The translations under genes were made by a program, and so were the position numbers. The notes beneath the pieces were generated by a model. It saw nothing but the letters and a program-made list of their open reading frames with translations, did not search any database and was not told the origin of the DNA. A stretch of 64,000 nucleotides of DNA. Source: Cryptomeria japonica (taxonomy: Eukaryota; Streptophyta; Pinopsida; Cupressales; Cupressaceae). The DNA lies in assembly GCF_030272615.1 (NCBI RefSeq), contig NC_081412.1, forward strand, positions 99,759,796 to 99,823,795, read 5' to 3'. This document shows positions 35,014-47,990 of the stretch, in pieces. Each line of letters starts with the position of its first letter. The first letter of the stretch is position 1.

Positions 35014-35569
35014 TATCTCACTCACCAACATCCTCTGATCCTACTTGGTAGGAAGAGGATCCAAGTAATGAGATATGATTGTCTTTGAATTTTTTTGATC
35101 ATTTATGATATGTATGCATATATGTAGTTAACATGAAATTATTTATCTCTCTACAACTAGTGCATAGGGATGGTGCGACTCTATCCATCATGTACTTGGT
35201 GACATCATCACATTGACATACATTGCACCGTCCTCCTATATTACATGCAGATCTCACTAGAGTGTTGAGCGATAAAAGGTTTCTTTTAATGCTATTAGGG
35301 TAGAATTAGAGATTACACGAGAGGAGAGTGAGCGACTACAATGTGAGCTCATGGAGGCCTAAGTAGAGATAATGATATATAGAGGCATTGTGTTAGAGAG
35401 GGATATAAGGAGATACTCTAGGAGTCATTCACGTTCTATGTAACTCACCAACACACATCCATGGGACCACTGCATCCACGACCAGAGGGCTCAGGTGGCC
35501 ACCATACATAAATTAGACATGATGTGGATACCACATTTTGTATGAGTGGTGATATATATTTTATATTAA
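35014..35569. other. Downstream of the PMD pseudogene
   Basis: No gene recognised. It may be further decayed sequence of the same unit, with degenerate Glu/Arg-rich frames near 35290-35440. Confidence 0.4.
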
Positions 35570-35694
35570 AAACTACATACATACATACATACATACATAT
35601 ACATATATATACATGTATATATATGTATGTATATATATATATACATGTATATATATACATGTATATATATATGTGTGTGTATGTATACATATGT

Positions 35695-35728
<34 letters not shown>

Positions 35729-35795
35729 GTATACATACACATATATATACATATATATACATGTATATATATATATGTATATGTATACATATATA

Positions 35796-35826
<31 letters not shown>

Positions 35827-35912
35827 ATATATATACACACATATATGTATGTATATACATATATATGTGTATATATACATATATATGTATATATATACAT
35901 ACATATACACAC

Positions 35913-35943
<31 letters not shown>

Positions 35944-36005
35944 TGCATATATGTATACATATATATGTATGTATGTATGTATATAGATATATATATACAT
36001 ACATC
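35570..36005. repeat. TA/CATA microsatellite
   Basis: ACATACATAC, ATATATGTAT and ACATATAC units with inverted symmetry for about 430 bp. All six-frame Tyr/Ile/Met/Cys/His frames here are shadows. Confidence 0.97.
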
Positions 36006-37922
36006 CCTTGTTAGGAACTATTGTTTTGTTTGAAATGGTATGTCTCTTATGAATAATCTTTCTTTGGAAGTTGTGTAATTCTTCTCATTGTCCTTACACT
36101 TGGGGGGCAATGATTTATTTCTCTCTCCCTCTTTAAGGATATGCCTTTCCTTTGTTGAGTGGTCTTTGTTTCATAATTTGGTTTCATTCCTTGTGTAAAA
36201 TTTGTTGTTTTCTCAAAGATTCTCTCTTATACAAGAGGTGTAAGTCCTTGGATACAACATCTTCTTCACTTGGAAATATACATCTATCATAAAATTACCC
36301 CTCACATCGGGTCAAAAGTGTTTCATCCTTCATCAAGAATCCCTTTCACCTAGCAATGGAAGGAAGGTATGAATTCTTGTTCTCCTTCCCTTCTTTTGGT
36401 AGAAGATGCTATGTTTGTTCAAGATAGCTCCTCTTGGAGGTAGATGTCTTTTGATCAAAGATCTCTTCTCCTCCAATGATCTCCTATACACTTGTTGCAA
36501 GATATCTCTTTTTCAACTATCTTATCCTTTGTTGAAGAGTATTTGCTCTCTAGCTTGGATTTATGGCATTGTTGCCTAAAGGATATCTCCTTGGTGTTTA
36601 AGGATGGTGTACTTGTCTCTAAGCTTCCTAAAGCAGTCACGAATTAGGAGGGACAATAAAGAGATCAATCTGGACCGGTCAACAAGAGTAAACACAACTA
36701 AAACACAAAGATATGATGGAGGGAATGTAAAACAAATTGTATTATAACATGAAAATTGATTACAACCAACCGGTAACAACCGGGTTACAGAAACTGGCTC
36801 ATAGACCTACTAAAACATGCTCAAAGTACATAATAGGTCACAACCGGGACCTTCAATCTTAAGATCTATCTTCTATGATCAATCTAGCTACTTCATTGTT
36901 TGATTGTTACATTCTAATGCACAATTATAATTATATATACGATCCAAGGGGATCCGGTCGGCCCAAAAAGGGATCAAAACCCTAAGAACAAGACCTAAAG
37001 TGTAAAATCAACAAGGCTAACATATGCCAAGAGATTTCTCCAAAAAATACAAAGGATGGAGTGTAGATCATGGGAAAAGGTTGGCCACATGCCAAGGAAC
37101 ATGGGAATCAATGCCTAAGGCTCCGCAAGCTTCAGAAGGGGTTCTGGTAGATCGCCAAAAATAGGTCCAGGCAATCGGTAACAAGAAATTGTCAACCGAT
37201 AATAGGAAACTACCTTGGAAATCGATAGCAATAACTTGCCAGAAAATGATCCAATTGTGATGTGGTCTAGAAATAAGAAAGATGATCAATTCTTCAAGTA
37301 GAATCCAACTCCATAGGATCCGGTGAGCCAAAACCGGTGCACATAGAAAGAAATGCTGAAACTGCAAACAAAAAGCAAAACATAAAGGAAAATATTTTTG
37401 GTTGATGCAAGATTGCTATGAACCAAGGATGCTCCTGCATCACTTCCTTAAGACATCAACATAGGCCTATGTTGACATCTTAAGAGGGGGCACTCATTAT
37501 CACTCCCTTTGTATCATATTGTATGATATTTTTGCATACCTTAAACGAGGTGTTCATTTTTGGAACAAGAGTAAACAAACTCTTAGAGTGAGATGCTTCA
37601 CAACCAAAACCAGACACATCATTTGATTTATGTCTTAGACGGGGTTACACATCACCAAAAATAGAGAAAAGCTCTTACATGGGATGTCTTCGAAACTAGA
37701 CATGTATTTGCCATTCACCCCTTGACATTTGCACACACAATCACCCCTTGGCATTTGCAATTACATTACATGTCTTAAACAACTTGAAGCACACTCGAAA
37801 CTAGAGGACACAAACTTTTAAATGGGGTGCTATACACTTGAAACTAGACATCACTTGCACACACATACAAGGATGAGTGGAACTAGCGGAAAGGGCTAGA
37901 CTATTCCTAATCTGCTCCCCAA
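36006..37922. other. Repeat-derived region with LTR-like fragment
   Basis: No intact gene. About 36640-37400 is rich in AACCGGT phrases (ACCAACCGGTAACAACCGGG at 36764-36783) like the copia LTRs in the window, and may be a solo LTR on the minus strand; ends are not clear. 37690-37850 carries repeated GAAACTAGAC, as in the 3' part of element G. Confidence 0.4.
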
Positions 37923-38085
37923 CATGGATCACCTAGATAAATACATCTAGGGGTGAGTAGTCCATGTTTGTTCTCATCATGGATCACCTAGATAAATACA
38001 TCTAGGGGTGAGTAGTCCATGACCTTTATCATCATTCTTCTCATGGATCACCTGGATAAACACATCTAGAGTGTATTCATTCTCT
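37923..38085. repeat. Three tandem copies of a hairpin-forming unit
   Basis: Units at 37923-37966, 37978-38021 and 38042 to about 38085 (third imperfect). Each begins CATGGATCACCTAGATAAAT and ends TCTAGGGGTGAGTAGTCCATG minus its first base. The outer CATGGA/TCCATG and the inner CACC/GGTG and TAGAT/ATCTA arms can pair, so each copy folds on itself. Confidence 0.8.
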
Positions 38086-38165
38086 CTTCTTCCTCTCACA
38101 GACTCATAGTTTTTCTATTGATAGTTCATGGATGATGCTTTCTTTTCTATTTTATGTGATTGCTT

Positions 38166-40695
38166 TGTTAGACACAATGTGTCTCTGAGAGTGGGGGGGA
38201 GAATCAATGGTTTACAATATTTTCCCTTTATCTATCCTATGTGTGTTTTCTGGTTATTAGATCTAAAAGATAGAAGACTTATCGGTTATATGGGAGACTA
38301 TCACAAATGCAATCACACATGAAAGGGACATCACATAACACCAGCATATATGAGGAAAACCAAAGATGGGAAAAACCTCAGTGAGAAAAGCTGCTGGAGT
38401 CTACTGCTCCAATCCAACCTAACGATGAAACTCTGATTACATTATTTAGGGCACCAACTCAAGAAGCACCAACCCCTGATTTAGGGCACCAACACAAGGA
38501 GGACCAACCCCTGATTTAAGGCACCAACCCAAGGAGCTACAACCCCTCCATTGAGATCCAACTCAATGGTCTACTATGAGTATATTCAATTACAAAAGTA
38601 ATAGTCTTGTTACAAATGAATTTTGCAACTCTTCTACAAATCTATCTACCAGTTCTCCTCTCTCCAATTTTCTGTTGATTCTCTGCTCACCTCTCAGCTA
38701 CAACACAACCTCTTGATGCAACTAAATCTCTGCTACACCTTCACCAGTTTAGTCTCGTCTTCTTCTTTTCCGGTTTTGCTCTCTCCCAGTTCTTCTATCT
38801 ACTCATTCTCTCTTCTCACTGCTATACTACTGCTCTCCACCACCAGTTTTGATAACTTAGTCATATGTATACCAATTGATTCTTGCCTATTCTCAACTTT
38901 CCTTCTTTGTAGTCTTTTGCAACTCTTCTTTGTCGGTTTGGTCACTACCGGTTTACTCCTCTATCAGACTCAATGGCTGACTGGTGGTTGCCTCACTGTT
39001 ACTGGTTGAACTCTTCAACCCTGTTCTTTGTCACACTTAGTATCTTCCTCTTCTTCTTATTTAGAACTTGACTGAATTCACTTCTTCAGTAGAAACACCC
39101 TCTCATTCAGTGACAACCATCATCAATTTTGGCTTGCATATTTATAAACTGGTTATCCCACCAAAAACAAATTCAAACTAAATACGGTTAGGGTTTCTTC
39201 ATTGACCTCAAGGCAAACCAAATCTAATCACCTTGATTGATGAAATGCAACTCATCAATCAATCCCACCATTGTCATGCCTTCCAAAACACACCTTCCAT
39301 ATTTAGCAATCTTCTTTTAATCTGTCAGCTGATTTCTTGGTCAATCATCAAGAATGGTTTCATGATTTCCTTCACCTACATCGATCTTCTCAAATAGTTT
39401 ATTCTGGATCTCTATTGTCCATTTGACCTTGAGCCGCAAACCTCTACTACACATCCCATGAATCACGTAGTTGACATAAATGTCGACTTGTCACCATCTA
39501 CCTTGCGGACAACACATTCACCAACCTATGCATGCATGCCACTTCAACTCCACGTGGCCATTATGTAGGCATCCACCTTTTCTAGGTCATCTGTGTCAGT
39601 CTGGATAGGATCATAGACCAACTCCATTATCAGGTTCATCTACCGGCTTACTAACCCTACTAGTTATACTCTAACCAGTCTACCATCACATTGCACTTGG
39701 CTTCTGTTCAAGTGGAACACCTTTGCTAGTTTCGAATCATATCAATCCACCATATGCTCATCTTCATTAGGAAGGAACACATCACATAGCCTCTTTGCTC
39801 TATTACCACTTCTCATACTTACCGGTAGGCATCCTTGATGACACCATGTCATCAACCTTCAACTATTTCCATCTAAGGCATTTGCATACCTATTGCACTC
39901 TCTATCTGCAGCTTCTCAACCTTGCCTTCTTCATCATCAACCCAGACATCATCTCAACTGATTTGTCAAGGTGACAAAACCATCACTTCTTTACTCTTCT
40001 TTTTCTGTCCCAGTAGCACAACATGCCAACCTTTTTTGATCCGGTGCACATCTCTAATTTCATGCACCTGAGGCATCCTTTTGTTTCACTAGTAGACCTA
40101 GTGTGAGACTTCAATTCTCTGCCTTTAACTCTATTGTCTTATCTCCAAGAACTATGATGCATTTCATGCATAATAGGAGATAAGATTCACTTACTGGTGC
40201 GAGTGGATCCTTGTCATCTGCATCCTGCAATGCACCAATGTGGCTTCCCTATTTGAGCAACATATCTTCAAACAAGAACATGTGATCTGGTTTGGGCCCA
40301 CTCATTGTCAGTCTTCTCTTCAAATGGAGACTGCATCTTTATCCGGTGGGAGTCCTCCTGATTGACAACCACACAACATACTGATAGCCTGCACATACTT
40401 CTCCTCTAGTGTTGATATAATTTAGATAACATTCCCTCTCTTCATCACAATCAACCAGCCAACATCCTCATCGTGCACTCTTACAGATGTCATCAATTAC
40501 CGGTTATATCATACTGGTCTCCTCTCCATATCTTCCACACAAGGAAGACACTAACTTGTGTATCGGTGACTTGTAATACTAGGTGACATCAAAGACCTCA
40601 GATCTGGTATGTATCAATGATAGTACTGCACATACATCTCTTATATCGGTAGCCATCCTATACCGGTTGATATCAATGACAACACAATGTGAATA
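38166..40695 (-). repeat. LTR1 of element D (about 2.53 kb)
   Basis: Starts TGTTAGACACAATG at 38166 with the conserved G-run (GTGGGGGGGAGAATCAATGG) at 38191-38210, and ends near 40695 by alignment to LTR2 (AACACAATG here, AACACGATGCCAACA there). A minus-strand TATA box, TTTATAAATAT, is at 39138-39148. Bases 39138-40695 match LTR2. Confidence 0.7.
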
Positions 40696-43600
40696 ATCTC
40701 TTCCTTTGGAATTGATGTCAAAACATGTAGTATCCAAAATACTACATATTCTCTCTCACCCTTTCTATGATCCATGGATTCTCACACATGCAGTATGCGA
40801 CATATTACAAAATATCTCCCCCCCTTTGACAACAATGGCAAAGGACACTGACAGGGTTTCTCTCCTGCTTTTTCTCAACTGGATGCATCTCCTCCTTTGA
40901 CCATCATACTTTTCATCCTCTCAAGTCACAACACTTGAGATGGAGGTCTCAACCACCAACTGACACCAATTTCTCAGCACTCAAGTGTATATCAAACCAA
41001 AATCTTAATGCATATGCAAGACTGAAACCAATTGAAAGCCCATGTGTCAGTGAATACAACATACCCGCCATTCAAACTACATCATCACCCTTCTGATACT
41101 ACTTGATCTTAAGAATAAAAAATGATTGTACTATGAGTGCTACCAATTGGGAAAGTAGATACCCTTAATCATGAAATTCTCTTGGTTATTCCTATAACAA
41201 TTTCCATCTTCTGCAGTTGATGCAACCTGTACACACATAAGTTCAAGCATGTTGGTTCTACTTCATAAGCACTTGAACTCCCCCTGAGGCACAAATCTCT
41301 AGTTCTCATTTCCTGTCAGGTCCTATAATAGAACTCAAATCATCTCTACATACTATTTGAGCTGTGCATAAGTGATCAAATGATAATCTTTCAGCTCCAT
41401 TATATCTACCGCAGCCTATGACATGATCCTCGATGTACACAATACCATACAATATCATCATCATGCAATGAATCAAACCAGTCAGCCATCAAAGGATGCT
41501 TGCATACATAATCAACAAGCGGGCCATCATATGTCATTCAAGTTTTTTCCAATACCACCTAAGACATAACTTCCTCAGTCCATGCTACCGAGGATAATGC
41601 AATGATCTCAAACCTCATTGTCTTACATAATATGCAAGTACTTGTTAACATTCATACCAGTAACATCCTGCCCATACTGGTTTCTTGTACTGATCCATCA
41701 TCACTATCGGAGGACCTACATGTAACTCCTGATTTCTTGTGTCAATTTGCATCTGATCCCAATTTCAAATATCCATCTATTGACACATGCAATAGTGATC
41801 CATCTCTAATCTATAGGTGTGTAGCCAAGGCAACCACTACACACTTATCTTCTCATTTCCATCCTTCCTACTGACCACAACTTGTTCTTCCATGTGTCTT
41901 CCTTCACTGAGGGGGTGAATGAAATGGTCAGTGTAATACTCTCCCTAAGGTTCTGCATCTCCTTGAAGCCTTAGGAGATATCAGCTGTGCATTGAATGCA
42001 CAATGTCGGTCCATGGTTGCATCTTCTTGCTTCTTCCTCCATTCTTGCTTGATCTCATTCTTCTTCCCATTTTCAGTCTTGGGAGCAAGTCTTACCTTCT
42101 TTTCATGATAGGTCCTTCCATTTCCAGATTCCACCACATAATCAGAAGCAGTGATATAGTAGCACACAACATCCATGCCAATCTCATAATTTGGGAACCT
42201 TCTAACATACAGGTTTTCTCTTCCTTTTTTGATCATGCCATTGTAGTCAGTTGTCAGTCTACATAGATTCCTTGCATGTTTAGGTACACATCTCATCTTG
42301 TTTCATGCAGGTCTTTGCTACTGATATCTTCTATAACTATTATTATACTGAGCATGATTGTTCCATTGGTTTCCATAGAACTGTGAGTTCTTCTTCCTGC
42401 ATTCATAACTTCTATGGCCAGATCTATTGCAGTTACAAGAAAGAATATTTGCATAACCGGGAGAGGGGTTATGCATGTATCTACTCCTTGATATATTTTT
42501 CTCATATGCATGATATCTATAAGATCCTAGATTGTTCCTTCTAGATCCATTTCTACATTCTTCTGCCCTATGGGCATGAACATTACATGCACGTCAATAA
42601 CTAGAGAAGGAAGGTTTATAACTTATAATTTTTTTTCTACCATGCATGGGGAGATCTTATCGGTTTGTCATTTCCATTTCTACTTCTCTGGGGATGAACC
42701 CTAGGTTGTCCATTCTTTTCATTTCCTCCATCTGGTCCCTTCTTCTTCCACACTTTCCTTGACTTATGGGCGGTAGAATTTCCTTGTCCTCTACGGTAGG
42801 AGGTCTTCTTTACTATCTTCTAATGTTCTTGCCTCTGGTGAAGATGTATTCTCTCATATTCCCTTTTCCTTTGGGATCTGCATTGTTCCTCCTTCTTGTA
42901 GTACCGGTCTTCATCCTTGTCTGCATGTCTTCACTGGTTGTGGTTAGATCAATCTTCTTTCGGGAAGTATTCCCGACAGTGAAGGTTTGTCCCTTGTTCT
43001 CTCCATTTGAGTAGACAAATAGAAGGTCTTTATGGGGGACATTATTGCTAGTGGAGCATTCATCGACACCACTTCCTAATCCACTAGAGTCCTTGGCATG
43101 CTTTTACTTCTTCAACATCTTGTCCAAGGCATCACTGCTACCATCAATCTTGATTCTTACCTTGAGCTCATCCTGACATTTCTCAAGGTCATTTCGGAGA
43201 ATCTCCATTTCTCCTACTAGATGTAGGTATTCTTTATCCTTGACTTCTAGCTTAGATGCTAGATAATTATACTGGCACACCTTGGTGTCATCTTGTTGAT
43301 TCTTCATTTTTGAGACATGTTTCTTAGATTCTTCAAGGCATCTGATCAACTGGTTCTACTCCATAATAGCAACATTCTTGAATAAATTTTATTAATTTGT
43401 CACTCTACTAAGCTCCTCAAGTGCAGTTGCAAGTTCTCCTTCAAGATCAACCTCGGCTTCATCTTCTTCATCACCATCACTATCATTGCCAAACACATCT
43501 TTCTGGTAGAAGTGATATGCATGATCATTCACAAATGTGTGCCTCTCATCCTCTAATTCTTGAGCCATGAAGAGGTGAGTTCCTTCTTGATAATTGCTAA

Positions 43601-43776
43601 GGCTGCTAAATGATCTGCGTTCATCATCTACAGATGCATGAGTTACATTTCTCATCTTTTCTTCACAAAATGGTTATGCAGTGGTAGGCTCATTTCCATA
43701 GATCTTCTTTAATATTTCCCATAATATTTTTACCGATTTGCATCTGTCCACCTATGAGGAGACATCATCTTCTTTA
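40696..43776 (-). other. Internal region 1 of element D
   Basis: Contains the gag pseudogene (41928-43776) and about 1.2 kb of non-coding 3' sequence (40696-41927). The latter holds the empty target site CATACTTTTCATCC at 40905-40918, which in the second copy is occupied by copia E. Confidence 0.7.
41928..43776 (-). pseudogene. gag: Gag of element D, copy 1
   Basis: Minus strand, several frames. N-terminal part 43104-43770 is acidic and coiled-coil-like (AQELEDERH, DSDGDEEDEAEVDLEGELAT, then a Lys/Glu-rich helix), as in copia Gag proteins that have a coiled coil before the knuckles. Near 42585-42400 come two zinc-knuckle-like motifs; the second reads CNRSGHRSYEC (C-x4-H-x4-C). A third near 42160 reads CYYITASDYVVES, with its second Cys, His and last Cys lost. 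After the Lys-rich tail (KTENGKKNEIKQEWRKKQED) coding stops; no protease follows. Confidence 0.6.
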
Positions 43777-45357
43777 ATATTTATAAACTGATTTTCCCAC
43801 CAAAAACTAATTCAAACTTTAGACAGTTAGGGTTTCTTCATTGACCTTGAGGAAAACCAAATCCAATCTGATCTCATTAGATCCGATCACCTTGATTGAT
43901 GAACTGCAACTCAGAAATCAATCCTACCATTATCGTGCCTTCTCGAACATGCCTTCCATATTTAGCAGTTTGCTTTTAATCTGTCAGCTGATTTCTTGGT
44001 CGATCACCAAGAATGGTTTTGCGGTTTCCTTCACCTACCTCAATCTGCTCAAACAATTTGTTCTGGATCTTTGTTGTCCATTTGACCTCGAGCTGCAAAA
44101 CCTCTGCTATGCATCTCATGAATCATGCAGTTGACATACATATCGACCTGTCACCATCTACCTCACCAACAACACATCACCGACCTGTGCATGCATGCTA
44201 CTTCAACTCCATGTGGCCACTATGTCAGCATCCATCTTTGCTAGGTCATCTTTGTTGGTCTGGATAGGATCACCAACCAACTCCATTATCGGGTTCATCC
44301 ACGGACTTACTAACCCTACTGGTTATACCCTAACCAGTCTGCCATCACCTTGCACTTGGCTTCTCTTCAAGTGGAGCACCTTTGCTGGTTTCCAATCATA
44401 TCAATCCACCATATGCTCATCTTCATCAGGAAGGAGCACATCACTTAGCCCCCTTTCTCTCTTACCGATTCTCATACTTACCAGTAGGCATCCTTGACGA
44501 CACCATGTCATCAACCTTCAAGTGTTTCCATCTGAGGCATCTACATACTGGTTGCACTCTCTATTTGTAGATTCTCTGCCTTGCCTTCTTCATCATTAAC
44601 CCGAACATCATCTCAACTAGTTTGTCAAGGTGACAAACCCATCACTTCTTTACTCTTCTTTTTCTGTCCTGATAGCACAACATGCTGACTCTTTCTGATT
44701 TGGTGCACATCTTTGATTTAATGCACATGAGGCATCCTTTTGTTTCACTGTTAGATCCGGTGTGAGCCTTAAGTCATGTGCCTTTATATGTGTTGTCTTA
44801 TCTCCAAGAACTATGATGCAAATTGTTAATAATAGGAGATAAGATCCACTTACCAGTGAGAGTGAATCCTTGTCATCTGCATCGTGCAATGCACCAATGT
44901 GCCTTCCCTATTTGAGCAGCATATCTTCAAATAGGCACATGTGATCCAGTTTGGGAACACTCACTATCAGTCTTCTCTTCAAATGGTGACTGCATCTATA
45001 TCCTGTGAGAGTCCTATTGATTGACATCCACACAACATACTGATGGCCTCCACATACTTCTCCTTCGATGTTGATGTGATTTAGTTAACATTCCCCCTCT
45101 TCATCACAATCAACCAACCAACATCCTCACCATTCTCTCTTACAGATGTCATCAATTATCAGTTGTTATATCATACCGATCTCCTCTCCATATCTTCCAC
45201 TCAAGTCAGACACTAACTTGTGTACCAGTGAATTCTAATACTAGGTGACATCAAAGACCTAACATCAGGTATGTATCAATGACATTGTTGCACATACATC
45301 TCTTATACCTATAGCCATCCTATACTGGTTGACATGAATTACAACACGATGCCAACA
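43777..45357 (-). repeat. Partial LTR2 of element D, cut at its TATA box
   Basis: Matches LTR1 39138-40695 and ends GATGCCAACA at 45357, followed by the complement of a purine tract (ATCTCCCCCTTTGG). Its other end stops at the shared ATATTTATAAACT (43777-43789), exactly the TATA box. Beyond it the sequence is gag of internal copy 1. The R, U5, primer site and gag start are missing from this copy. Confidence 0.7.
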
Positions 45358-45571
45358 ATCTCCCCCTTTGGCATTGATGTCAACACATGTAGTATCCGAC
45401 ATACTAGATATTCTCTCTCCCCCTTTGTGTGATCCATAAATTTTCACACATGTAGTATGCAACATACTACATAATCTCTCTCCCCCTTTGACAACAATGG
45501 CAAAGGGCACTGACAGGGTTTCTCTCCTCCTTTTTCTCAACCAGATGCATCTCCTCTGACCATCATACTTT
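45358..45571 (-). other. Internal region 2 of element D, first part
   Basis: Matches 40696-40912. Begins with the complement of the purine tract and ends with the ACTTT target duplication of copia E (45567-45571). Confidence 0.75.
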
Positions 45572-47038
45572 TGTTGGCATGTGTGCAGAGTATGTTGACA
45601 TGATGATATTGTATGTTGTCAATATGATGAAGAGTGAACCGGTATAGTAAAGTAAGCACTTGCAAGAGAACTGGTATATGTGAAAAAGTGAAGCGGTATG
45701 GATGTCCAAATTAACCGGTATTGTTGGAATGTGAACCGGTATATGGAATGTTTTGTATCATGGTTTCATATGGTATGACTACCGGTTGGTAGTCTTAGCT
45801 TTAGGGTTTCTGCTTGAAGTATTCTATGCCTATGTGATTCAACCGATGACATTGTGTGATGTGTTAGCATTGTTATGAAGAATAGATTGTGTTTCCATGT
45901 CAGCCTTGTGCATGTGAAGGATCTTGCATGAAGGAGATTGATCCTATCTACCCCGAGAATGTGAAAAGTCTCTGCAAATGGTGGAGAACGCATGATGGGT
46001 TATCAACCTCCAAGAAGTGGCGAAGAACGAATGATGGAGAACGTCTTGAGATTTGTTCAAGACCGTTGTATTCAAAACAAAGTGTTCAATGGTCAGGATT
46101 GAATCGACTAAATTGCTCAACCTAAATGTTTAGGGTTTAGGGTCTATGCTATCGGCCTATCTATTTCCTATAAGGGCGATATTGTTCTTCATGATGAAGT
46201 TGTTGGAAAATGTTGTGTGTGTATCTAAGTATAAAGATATGTGATTCTTGCCATACCAGATATGAGAATAGAAACTTGCAGAGTGTGAGTGTAGTAGGAA
46301 GGAACTGAAGCATATCTGCATTGGCATTGAGTGCTATTACCAGAACATTGTAATACTTGTTGACCTCTAACCACTTCAACAGTTGGAGATTCCCTTAACA
46401 AGGTAGGTTTAACCAGCTTGCTGTAAATCCTTCAACAGGGTGACTCAAAATCATTGAGTTCTAAAAATCCTCTAACAAGGTAACCTTTAACCGGGTTTAA
46501 CCCTTAACCGGGTATGTTAGCCATCCCTTAACCGGGTGATCCCTAGCAGGATCGGTTCCTAACAGAACCTATTGTAAAGTCTTTAACTGGACTAGGCTCC
46601 TAACAGAATGAACTTCAAAAGGGTTCAAAGAATAGCTTGTGGGTATTCATCCCCACTGTGGTTTTTCCCAGTTGGGTTTCCATGTGAAAAATATGTGTGT
46701 TATGTGTGATGATTTCCATATGGTGCTTTGTTATTCTCTGTTAAGTGGTAAAGCATGTTGAACCTATAAGTCTTTACATTTATGTTAAATTATTACTAGT
46801 GTATGCATATGGGTGAAGTGGAAATAAGATGTTAGATTGTGTGGAAAGCTGAGTTACTGATTTATGTCTTTCACTATGTTTAACCGATAGTAATTGGTTC
46901 AGACCAGTGTTATTGCTTGCTAGTCAAAATGTAGGGTTCTCAGTCAATCTAGTTAAAGTAAAAGTGTTTTTATCAATACTAATTCACTCCCCCCTCTCAG
47001 TACCGGTTTGGTACAAACTGTTCATCATTGATTCATCA
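45572..47038 (+). repeat. 5' LTR of copia E (1467 bp)
   Basis: Begins TGTTGGCATGTGTGC and ends GATTCATCA. It has U3 repeats of AACCGGTAT and a terminal C-tract (TTCACTCCCCCCTCTCAG). Compared with the 3' LTR it lacks about 10 bp near 45622 (a direct-repeat slip), and its TATA box is altered (TCTGCAAATGG at 45971 against TCTATAAATGG at 51851). Confidence 0.93.
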
Positions 47039-47040
47039 AT

Positions 47041-47052
47041 TATTATCAGAGC
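47041..47052 (+). other. Primer binding site of copia E
   Basis: TATTATCAGAGC, 2 bp after the LTR. The 9-bp core TATCAGAGC matches the tRNA-iMet complement; the leading TGG is changed. Confidence 0.75.
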
Positions 47053-47109
47053 ATCCTCCAAGTCCTCGGTGTTGTAAGCTTAACCGCTTGAGGAAAAGAA
47101 CCTACTCTA

Positions 47110-47990
47110 ATGATGAAGAGGGAAGGTCCAAAGTTCAATAGAGACAACTTTAAAATATGGAAGGACATAATGAAGATATACATTAGAAGCATGGGTGCTC
47201 AACATTGGAGCTATGTTGAGAATGCTTATGGTATCCCTACCGGTACTCTCACCGATGACCAAAAGAGAGAGAGATTCAGGAGAATGGGCAAGTCATGGAA
47301 GCTCTAATTAGTATTTTATCTGACATTGAGTCTATTGATGTTCAGGACAAAAAGAATCCCAAAGAAGTATGGGATGCCCTTAAGAATATCTATGGCAGTG
47401 ATGAGCATGTGAAACAAGATAAGGAAGAAAGCCTTAGGGGAAAGTTTGAAGACATGCAGATGGTTGAAGGAGAAACCATTCAACAATATGGAATAAGAAT
47501 CAAAACTATTGTTGGAGATATCAAGAGTGCAGGTGGTAAAATGGAAGATGCCACTGTTGTTAGCAAAGTTTTGAGATCCTTATTACCGGTCTATGCAATA
47601 AGGGTTACTGCTATTCAGGAGTTGAGGTCCGTAGACAAGACAAAGATATCCTTGGACTCCATCATTGCAAAGTTAACAACTTATGAGCTAAATAATTATG
47701 ATGGCAGTATTTAGAAGACTGAATGAGCCTTCAGAGCATCTACTGCACCATCTAGAAAAGGCAAAGAAGCTAGTACCAGTGGTGAACCAAGACAAAGTAG
47801 AGAAATGGATGATGAGGAGATCTTGATGGAATTTGAAGCTCTTCTTGCCAAGAGACTTCCCGAGGGAATTGGTAAATATAGAGGTAAGCTTCCTTTGAAA
47901 TGATTTTCTTGTAACCAGATAGGACATATTGCTGTAAACTTCCCTAATGGTGACAACAACGATAAACCAGAGAGTTCAAGAAGTTCAAAG
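47110..47990 (+). pseudogene. gag: Copia E gag
   Basis: Starts ATG ATG at 47110 (MMKREGPKFNRDNFKIWKD). A one-base shift near 47295 moves to the frame 47295-47714 (LRGKFEDMQMVEGETIQQYG). A TAG at 47712-47714 is followed by about 90 more recognisable codons. In the zinc knuckle the first Cys codon is TGA and the last Cys is Phe (FSCNQIGHIAVNF). Related to Gag of copia A (EGPKF, LRGK motifs). Non-functional. Confidence 0.85.

Noticed and set aside
35445-36033. Long Tyr/Ile/Cys/Met frames on both strands
   Set aside because: All frames are open because the TA/CATA repeat lacks stop codons; low complexity only.
43841-44570. Overlapping plus-strand frames of 62-100 codons
   Set aside because: They lie in LTR2 of element D, which is non-coding; no family resemblance.
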